Origin: Perca fluviatilis
Taxonomy: Eukaryota; Chordata; Actinopteri; Perciformes; Percidae
NCBI RefSeq assembly: GCF_010015445.1
Contig: NC_053115.1
Location: 9,680,024-9,744,023, forward strand
Reading direction: 5' to 3'
Length of the DNA: 64,000 bases
Numbering within the stretch: position 1 is the stretch's first letter; each line of letters opens with the position of its first letter. A program made the position numbers and the translations under genes. Of the stretch, positions 15,765 to 64,000 are shown piece after piece. The notes beneath the pieces were generated by a model, which saw only the letters and a program-made list of their open reading frames with translations, ran no database searches and was not told where the DNA came from.

Positions 15765-16036
15765 CTGTATTGAGTGCTCCATTGAGAAACATGGAAAAAA
15801 TGTCAGTTCAGTGAAGATGGTGGCCACATGCTGCAGTTAAAGGCGGAGGAGTCCCTTTTCAAAGCATTCTCATTGCCACATGTCGGTACTGGCTAAATGG
15901 AGTCAAATAGCCATTCAATGAGAAACTTGAAATAGTTATTCTTAGTTTGAAATGAAGGGTGTCTGTAACAACTATACTGTACGGTGACTACGACAACACA
16001 TTTAGAAGTTAAAGGGTAATACCTTTTTTTTCCAAC

Positions 16037-16283
16037 TTGGGCCCCATTTCCCCAAGCATTTGTGTCTAATAGACTGATGTGTTTCACTCTCCACACCGCT
16101 GTCTTCGAACAAAAAGTTTTTTTTGATTGGTCAAAAAGCAAGGCTCCACAACTGCCCCATTAGGTTACATTGTAGCTCGCTTCACGCCGGCTCGTTATTG
16201 CGATCTCACTCAATACTGGACCAAATTCAAAGATTTTTGGTCACATCAGTCTATTAGACATATGCATGGGGAAATGGGGCCCA
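16037..16283. mobile_element. Hairpin MITE with about 43-bp terminal inverted repeats
   Basis: The left arm TTGGGCCCCATTTCCCCAAG...TGTCTAATAGACTGATGTG is mirrored by CACATCAGTCTATTAGACAT...GGGGAAATGGGGCCCAGG. The interior of about 160 bp is unique. No clear target duplication was found, so the superfamily is open. Confidence 0.8.
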
Positions 16284-16610
16284 GGTCTACTTAAGGTTGT
16301 AGTCGCTGCACATCAAAACATTGCTTAAGGGCAATTTCTCCCAACTGTTTTTACGTACCTGTGACCCCTCTGCTGTAAAAAAAAAAAAAAAACATTTATG
16401 GAGAGTTCTGAGAAAGGGGACTAATTGTGAATCAAAGGTCGTGTTACAGTAAAGAGGTTTGTGACCTACAGCTGCCCATGTCGATTTTTTAGTTGTACCC
16501 AGAGGAAGAATTTCCAAATAACAAGAAGAACATAGGAAGAAAACCAGCTCCTTTGCAAAGGTGAGCAGATTTGGGAGTTCTTATAAGTGATCACGTATGT
16601 TATTCTAAAG

Positions 16611-16612
<2 letters not shown>

Positions 16613-16641
<29 letters not shown>
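16613..16641. repeat. (GT)n microsatellite
   Basis: Short GT tract with one GC interruption. Confidence 0.95.
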
Positions 16642-17842
16642 AGTTCAATACTGTGGTACTGCTGAAAATGCTAAAATTTCAATTACCTTAGAGCATACCT
16701 AATTAGTTCCGTCATACTAGAAAATAAGTGCTAACTGGTGCAAATTGCAGGGTTGCTGATGTTGGTTTTGGTAACAGCAAAAGTCATGATTGTAAGACTT
16801 GGTGTGAAATTTATTGAAATGATGTTCTCTCTAAAAAATTATTATGACTCTTTGCAACACCACAGGCCTGCACATGTAATGACCATAATGACAGAGGCAT
16901 CAGAGCTCTTTGGCCTGTCTTTGCTCAGTAAGAATCCTGAGGGCAAACCTCCTCACTTTAAATTTTTGGATACTGCAGGCATTAAATATGAGGCTTTTGT
17001 TTTAGGTATGCACCTGCAAATCTAAATTAGCCTCCTAAATGGTGGTGCATGTTTGTTTTTTTTGTACACATATTGTACACAATAAATGAGCTGTAAGGTC
17101 ATGTGCCAGCTGTTAGCATTTATCACCACATACGGGCTTGTGGGGAAGCATCCACAGAAGCCTGAAGTGATGTGGCTTTGAGTGGAGTAATGACATGGAG
17201 GCCAACTGAGTACAACTCAGGACAGAGATGCTGGTGATGTTCATGCACTGCAAATATTTTCCAATTATTTAGTTCTAGTCTTTAAAATGTTTGTGAGGTG
17301 AGATCAGTTTCACTTTTCAGTTATCTCTTTTAGAGATGACTATTATGGTTTGGTTTATGTATCATATGTCATAGCTTCAAATTAATCTGAAAATTGCTTA
17401 CTCTTATTCATGAATGTTCTTAGTGTAATATGAAATATATTTTGGTCATGTGCTACAGCTATTCATATTAGTGTTTTTCATCTATCAGACTGTGAGTTAG
17501 GGAACAGGTCCAATCTTATCTTCAAGATATTACTCATAATGTTTTTACGATGACGAGATCTTAATGTGGTAAGATTAGGCTACATTCATATTTTCAGACC
17601 CACATTAGGCTATACCAGCATACTGCTCACACATTGGGGCAACAGATTTGTGTTTGAGCTGAGCAGTTATTTAAGTCTTTGTCCATTGGTGGTGAGTAGC
17701 TAAATGACGCTAAATTTGACTAGGGGACTGTAAAATGATTTGTACTGATGTAGAAGCATAGACTGTTGCAATATAGCTGCCGGCCACTAGTGGCAGCATT
17801 GACCGAAATATTGCTGCAACAGCATTTCAGTTTGTTAATGAG
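16642..17842. other. Intergenic DNA, nothing recognised
   Basis: An open frame of 95 codons at 16738-17025 has no recognisable family and no exon signals. An imperfect inverted repeat (CTGTTGCAATAT / ATATTGCTGCAACAG) lies near 17762-17821. Confidence 0.5.
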
Positions 17843-17907
17843 AAAATCTAGTCTAGAAATCTAGACGCACCCTAGCGGCAGCAAATTTAATTTGCAGCCA
17901 TGGGGGA
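17843..17907. repeat. Possible left end of the outer mobile element
   Basis: GAGAAAATCTAGTCTAGAAA and CTAGACGCACCCTAGCGGCA precede repeat A copy 2. The right edge of the block near 21220-21235 reads GGCTAGAGAAAATCCTGCGC, so a related GAGAAAATC word flanks both sides in direct orientation, possibly a target duplication. Confidence 0.4.
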
Positions 17908-18343
17908 GAGCGTAGGTATATGTAAGGAGATAACATAGGCACAGGCTAATTATTGCTAACTAACATGCTAGTTAACATTAGTAATTACACCTAAACAGTT
18001 CATGTAAGTCGAAACTGCCTGCGAGCTTCTCCTGTACTATAATTCCTCTACTATGCAACAGTAAGTCGCGTGGTTATGACACAATCGTTAGCCTATTTTT
18101 ACAAAAACGTCTGCTATAGAGCCACAACATGAGATACAAGGTAATGGAGCCTTTTATACATTGTCGTGTTTCTTTAGAAATAAACAATGGACAAATAGAG
18201 TCTTCAAACGCTTCAGATGTAAAGTTATTCGCTGTCAAAGTGATGTCAAAATGAATGGCAGTCAATGGGATGCTAACAGGGGGTGAGTGTTTCTTAGCAT
18301 CAAAATGGCACCATAGGAGCTACGCTTGCCAGACGCTTGCTTA
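17908..18343 (+). repeat. Dispersed repeat A, copy 2 (partial, first half of a tandem dimer)
   Basis: From GTAGGTATATGTAAGGAGAT to GCTTGCTTACCCC. The same segment recurs 662 bp downstream in copy 3, so the two form a head-to-tail dimer. Copy 2 lacks the first part of the unit. Confidence 0.85.
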
Positions 18344-19216
18344 CCCCATAGACAGTATATAAGAATGGACCAACAGATCCCGTTGCTCTGGACGGAGACC
18401 AGTGAAGGATATTAGAAGCACTTTTCCGGTGAGAGCTGAGCGTTACTGCGCAGCCTCCAACTGAGAGAGACGATGTAAATGTGACGTGAGCAACCTGTCT
18501 GAAAGTTGTAAGTCTTCTGGTAGCTGTGCCAAGAGAAATCTCAATCATTCCCCATCTTGCAGAGACGGAGAGTGTAGGTATATGTAAGGAGATAACATGG
18601 GCACAGGCTAATTATTGCTAACTAAAATGCTAGTTAACATTAGTAATTAAACCTAAACAGTTCATGTAAGTCGAAACTGCCTGTGAGCTTCTCCTGTACT
18701 ATATGGTAATTCCTCTACTATGTGACACAATCGTTAGCCTATTTTTTACAAAAATGTCTGCTACGGAGCCATAACATGAGGTACAAGGTAATTGAGCCTT
18801 TTATACATTGTCGTGTTTCTTTAGAAATAAACAACGGACAAAAAAGTCTTTAAACGCTTCAGATGTAAAGTTATTCGCTGTCAAAGTGACATCAAAATGA
18901 ATGGCAGTCAATGCAATGCTAACGGGAGGTGATCGTTTTATAGCATCAAAATGGCGCCATAGGAGGTTCGAGTTCTTAACCCTCGTATTATGTTATGGGT
19001 GAATTTGACCCATTTGCGTTTTTGTGTTGACCAAAATACTGGTTAACCTATGTTTTTCTTCATGAAATTGTATGACATTTCCTCATTTAGGGTCATGAAC
19101 TTGTTCGTAAAATCTGGACACACTGATGTGTAGTGGAATGTCTGGTCAGAGTTTGTATACAAAGATGATGTTGCGGGTCATTTTGACCCGGAGACTTTCA
19201 ACACCCATTTAGAACC

Positions 19217-19221
<5 letters not shown>

Positions 19222-19259
<38 letters not shown>
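19222..19259. repeat. (GT)n microsatellite inside the piggyBac element
   Basis: About 18-19 GT units between the left terminus and the transposase start. Confidence 0.95.
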
Positions 19260-19338
19260 GTGTGTAAAGGAGGAGGAGCTTTCTCGCGCTTGTCCTCTTC
19301 TCTGTTTTATGTCATCTCTTTGACACGCACACTACAAA

Positions 19339-20700
19339 ATGAGCTCCAAAAGGTTTGCAACTGAAGAAGTTTTAGCACAGATTTGTGATGGTAATAGTGA
19401 TGTAGAGGAAGAGATTTCAGAGTCAGAGGATCTTTCAGAGACCGAGAACAATGCTATTGACGATCCGGATTGTGAATTTTCCTATGATGAAGAGGATTCA
19501 GGGGACTAGTCTGGTGTAGTCTCTACATTAGCTGAAAACAATGGGCAGCAATCATCCTCAACATGGACAGCTAAAGATGCTAACATAAAATGGTCAACAT
19601 CACCACACAGACTGACTGACTGTCATCAAAATGACTCCAAGCCCCACAAGATTTTCTGCCACACTAGTTGATGATATTCAATCACCATTTCATATCTTCA
19701 TATCCCAACCAACAGATAGGATCCTAGTGGACATGACCAACTTGCAGGAGAGGTGTGTATTTCAAGAGAAATGGAAGCCACTGGATCAGATTGACTTGCA
19801 TGCATACATTGAAATCCTAGTCCTGCTGCATTTGCAGCATCCACCCATGCTCTGCAGCGCCATGTTAAATCCCGCAACACCCTGCTGTGATGTTCATACG
19901 CACAGAGTAGTCAGGATCCGGTATCGGAGACTGCACTACTCAGTATGACACGATGTGCCCTGCTATGACATGAACTTCCATGACTACCTCGAAGTCACTG
20001 TTCCATTATCTCTAATGTGACTATTATTGCCACTGTTCATCACATCAGCAACCGGCACGTCAGACACCGGCTACCAAGAGTCTGGGTCTGCAGAGGTTTC
20101 TTCCTAAAAGGGAGTTTTTCCTCGCCACTGTCGCAATAGCCACTGCTAATGCTTGCTCTTGAGGAAATTACTGTAATTGTTGGGGTTTTGGAATTTGGAG
20201 TGTGGTCTAGACCTACTCTATCTGTAAAGTGTCTCGAGATAACTCTTGTTATGATTTGATACTATAAATCAAATTGAATTGAATTAAATTGAATAGTATT
20301 AGCTGGAGTGTACAAGTCAAAGGGAGAAGCAACTGCCAGTCTGTGGAATGATGAGAGTGGAAGGCCAATATTTCTAGCAACAATGTCTTTGGAGTCAATT
20401 CATACGAAAGCTTGGGTGTTCCACAACACCAGAGCTGGTCGACGTGAAAGAGACAAACTAGCTGAGATCAGAGATGTATGGGATAAATGGATCAAAATTT
20501 TACCTGTCTTGTACAATCCTCGTCCCCATGTCACTGTAGACGAATGCCTTGTTCCATTCAGGGGGCGCTGTCCCTTCTGACAGGACATGCCCAACAAGCC
20601 TGCGAAGTATGGCATCAAAATATGGGCATCCTAGGATGCCAAATCTAGCTACTATGCATGGAATATGCAAGTGTATACTGGAAATATTTTCACTAAATAA
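19339..20700 (+). pseudogene. piggyBac transposase remnant (PGBD4-like)
   Basis: The start MSSKRFATEEVLAQICDGNS is followed by an acidic Ser/Glu/Asp stretch, a stop at 19507, then QERCVFQEKWKPLDQIDLHAYIEIL. After the LINE insert it resumes VLAGVYKSKGEATASLWNDE, DVWDKWIKILPVLYNPRPHV, TVDECLVPFRGRCPF, a stop, NKPAKYGIKIW and WNMQVYTG. The order and motifs are those of piggyBac transposases. The TVDE aspartate is present, but the last catalytic part and the cysteine-rich tail are missing. It is dead. Confidence 0.92.
19822..20293 (+). mobile_element. LINE 3' fragment inserted in the piggyBac transposase
   Basis: The transposase reads IEIL...VLAGVYKS with TAGT repeated on both sides (19818-19821, 20294-20297). 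The insert ends with GAGATAACTCTTGTTATGAT and ATTGAATTGAATT-type short repeats, and carries AGGGAGTTTTTCCTCGCCAC. I know this as a widespread teleost non-LTR 3' end. It is 5'-truncated and non-coding. Confidence 0.85.
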
Positions 20701-20851
20701 TTGGTAAAAACAGTTTTGGGGGAAAAAATGTTTGTGATGAGGAAAAAAAGTTTGTTTTGAGTGTATTTACACTGTACGGGTCATTTTGACCCGTAACATC
20801 ATCAATGTCATTTTTTTTCAACATAATACAAGGGTTAAGCGAAGCTTACCC

Positions 20852-21240
20852 CCTTGGCTTACCCCCTTCGGAAAAACCAAACTCTAGTCAGTCCAATCAC
20901 ATTGTGTATAGAGTCGGTGGGCGGGCTTATGGCTGCTGCTGCTGGGAACAGCGGTCTTCAGGAAGACTTGCTGAGTTAAGCTTTTCTTTGAGAAAAGAAC
21001 GGCACTGAAATCAGTCTTAAAAAAGGAAGATGTGTTCGGAGTTTTGCCGACTGGATACGGCAAAAGTTTGATCTATCAACTAGCTCTGCTACCTTCTTTG
21101 TTGCTCTGGTTGATTGTAGCGCTATCCTATTACGTGCAGAGGGAATTTGAAAGACAACCATTTATCCCGCCCCTCAGATTGAGCCCTTTCAATGGTGAGT
21201 TCAGGGTCTGGCTTGTCAGGCTAGAGAAAATCCTGCGCCA
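20852..21240 (+). repeat. Dispersed repeat with RecQ-helicase-like coding fragment
   Basis: A frame reading KKEDVFGVLPTGYGKSLIYQ (21020-21080) matches RecQ-family motif I, with a Walker A TGYGKS; the next residues degrade. Flanking bases (GTGGGCGGGCTTATGGCTGC; GGTCTGGCTTGTCAGGCTAG) are of a kind seen repeatedly in fish genomes. I infer a mobile element that carried a helicase exon fragment. It probably forms the right part of an outer element whose left end is near 17843. Confidence 0.6.
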
Positions 21241-23045
21241 ACTTTAATTTAGCTTCATCTTTGAATTACATTGGTTGGTACATCAATGGGACTCACCCAC
21301 CTCTTCTTTGTCAGAGTCAATAATGTATTTATTACTGTACACCCCTACATTAGGAGGTCAACTAACTTTAGGATATATTATTATTATTTATTATTATTTC
21401 TTCTTCATGTAACAATTGAGTGACTGAAATGTTTTCTGTGACATAGTAACATTGAACTTTAACCATTTTCGTTATACTGAACTTTTTTAAGGATGAACAC
21501 TAACTAGTGTATCTTAGGTAAACTTCAAATCAAGGACATAACGTTACCGCCACAGTAAGTGGTTCTAGCTAGTTTAAGAGTTAGCTTAGCTTAAGTTCTA
21601 GCTCTGTTAAACCACATAGCCTAGATATTTATAAATTACACCAAAGCTGAAATAGTTGGAAACCAAATAGCTGAATTCACACAAAAATATGTTAGATATT
21701 TGATTTATTTAGATGATTATCTTATTTTATGAATTGACTTTATTTTATGGTACTTTTTCAAGAAACAGGTGTTGCTAAAGTAGTGCTAATATAATCAGAG
21801 TAGTTTCATGGAACATGTCATAGCAGGAAAAGCACAGGTGCAATTAATAACATTAATTGATGGCTGCATTCCATTTAGAATGTTCATTTGGTATTGTGCA
21901 TGTTCACTCACTAGCCAGTCTTACTGTACTTAATTGGCCTATCGGCCAATAACCTCCTTTTTTACATAAATACAAAATCAGTATCCTTTTGATATATTTT
22001 TATTATAACATTTATTTTAATAAAGTTAACCACGATGTGTACTAAGAGGGACATTTTGCAGTTGGAAAATAAACTTCTCAGTGGTCTCTGGTGGACAAAG
22101 CTGACACTGTTGCTAAACTACCTCAAACATATTTTTGTCCTGTTACTTATTGGACGACATATAATGATATTGATATGTCTGTGATGAGCTAATTTACAAT
22201 TTTGGTCTGGCTCTATCTATTTGAGATCTATTAGAAAAAGTTATTAGAACAAGTTGTTAGCTATTCTGTCTGTAGCTCTGTGTGTGTTGGGGTTTGCATG
22301 AATGGGGCAGGAGGCAGACTGGATAGCCCCCTCTTTGATCCTCCACATAACACAGGCACCTACAAAGGCTTCCATACAGTCTGTAGCATTGTTCTGCTGA
22401 GGAGACTATAGCTCATAAAACCATTACCATTATCCCTACACAATACCTTTTCCAGCACCTACTTAAGACCTCAAATCACTACTGTATATTGGCTACGCTG
22501 CTTGCCAGTTTACATTTTGTCGCTCTGTGATCCCATGAACTTCTAAGTATACAGCCATGCCCAGATTATCTTGCTTGTGGCCTCAGGGCAGGCATTTATT
22601 ATATGGGCCCCACCTCACTGTCATAGTCACCGATGTGCTCTGCACACTGCCACTACCCACCCCTCTAAAACCTGCCCAAAGCTATAGCAATTATTTTTAG
22701 TATTACAGTAATTGTATGACAGTGCACATTTATAATTGAATCACACCATAAATATATACAACCTACTTCATGAAGTCAGTTATTTGAGAGACTTTATAGT
22801 CACTGTGAGTATGGATCCTGGTGTTAACTTATTAGAATTGTATACAACTGCCCAAAACGACTTGTAAACAACCCAGACACTAGTCATATCACATCATCCA
22901 AAGTGGACACGGGAGTGGCTTCACTAGCACCAGTGTACCTTGCCTGGCTGATCCCGCCCCTAGCTGGGTAGAAAGCTGGTGCACAGGCTTGCAGCGGAGC
23001 CCATCGCAGTTGACTCTTTGAGCAGCCCACCCATCTGCAGTATGC
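21241..23045. other. Intergenic DNA upstream of adamts9
   Basis: AT-rich, with TTATTATTATTTATTATTA-type runs near 21379-21398. No gene or named repeat recognised. The adamts9 promoter and leader should lie in or near its right end, but no TATA box or start site can be fixed. Confidence 0.5.
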
Positions 23046-23241
23046 ATGTTCGCCAGGGAATCCGCGAAGCGCTCACGTCCCAGCAGTGTACTTCACCGAC
23101 CAGAAACCATCTACTCAAGAGTCGAGGATAATAAAATTGGATGTGGCAGGCGGACCGGAGGCGGAAAGCCCGGAGTGACCGGAGGAATACAACATTACTA
23201 CAGGAATACAGGCTGCCGCTCTCCTCTGAACGTGGACAATC

Positions 23242-63986
<40,745 letters not shown>

Positions 63987-64000
63987 GTGAGCGAGTCCAT

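Larger units (their letters stand above)
18976..20838 (+). mobile_element. Non-autonomous piggyBac-family transposon with TTAA duplications
   Basis: TTAA at 18976-18979 and 20835-20838 flanks inverted ends CCCTCGTATTATGTTATG and its counterpart AACATAATACAAGGG. Subterminal palindromes GGGTCATTTTGACCC occur near both ends. The interior carries a broken transposase lacking its C-terminal half, and a 472-bp LINE 3' fragment lies inside. The whole sits in repeat A copy 3. Confidence 0.95.
18344..20851 (+). repeat. Dispersed repeat A, copy 3, split by a piggyBac insertion
   Basis: Begins ATAGACAGTATATAAGAATG and runs to GGAGGTTCGAGTTC at 18975. The piggyBac element follows, and the repeat resumes at 20839 with GCGAAGCTTACCCCC. 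The uninterrupted copy at 60601-61240, read in reverse, has GAGTTCTGAAGCAAAGCTTACCCC across the join, which confirms the insertion point. Confidence 0.88.

Noticed and set aside
16738..17025. 95-codon open frame with a hydrophobic start
   Set aside because: No recognised family, no splice or leader evidence, and AT-rich intergenic context; a chance frame is more likely.

Overview
This window is vertebrate, almost certainly teleost fish, genomic DNA. It has long introns with GT...AG boundaries, many (CA)n/(GT)n tracts, tRNA-headed SINEs, L2-type LINE remains and several short DNA transposons of kinds common in fish. No bacterial-type gene, operon, rRNA, tRNA gene or CRISPR array is visible.

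One host gene is recognised. It runs on the + strand from 23242 to beyond the right edge and is a secreted ADAMTS metalloprotease of the ADAMTS9/ADAMTS20 (GON-ADAMTS) pair, best matched to adamts9. I located 32 coding exons by protein similarity plus splice sites. Joined, they keep one open frame of 5082 nt (1694 codons). They encode, in order: signal peptide, prodomain with two furin-type sites and a cysteine-switch candidate, reprolysin-type zinc protease domain (HELGHVFNMPHD), disintegrin-like domain, first thrombospondin type 1 repeat (TSR1), cysteine-rich domain, spacer, then TSR2 to TSR14 and the first residues of TSR15. The rest of TSR15 and the expected C-terminal GON domain lie past the window. 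From exon 21 on, every exon is phase 0-0, most cut just before the CSxxC motif.

Layout: 1-23241 is upstream intergenic DNA with no recognised host gene. It holds two SINEs, two minus-strand LINE remnants (5640-6460 and about 6996-8990), a TTAA-flanked MITE, a long hairpin element, microsatellites and a nested block at 17843-21240. In that block a dimeric repeat was invaded by a deleted piggyBac element with TTAA duplications, and the piggyBac was then invaded by a 3' LINE fragment with a TAGT duplication. The introns of adamts9 hold further datable insertions: a hAT MITE with an exact 8-bp duplication (intron 10), a SINE with a 13-bp duplication close to an acceptor (intron 11), a TIR MITE (intron 23), a hAT-like MITE (intron 25), a PIF/Harbinger element nested inside a TTAA-type element (intron 26), and a fourth copy of the dimeric repeat plus a hairpin MITE (intron 30).

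I did not find an obviously new biological system. The strongest material for a second look is the nested transposon history, a RecQ-helicase-like fragment carried in a dispersed repeat, and a possible in-frame alternative acceptor at exon 17.
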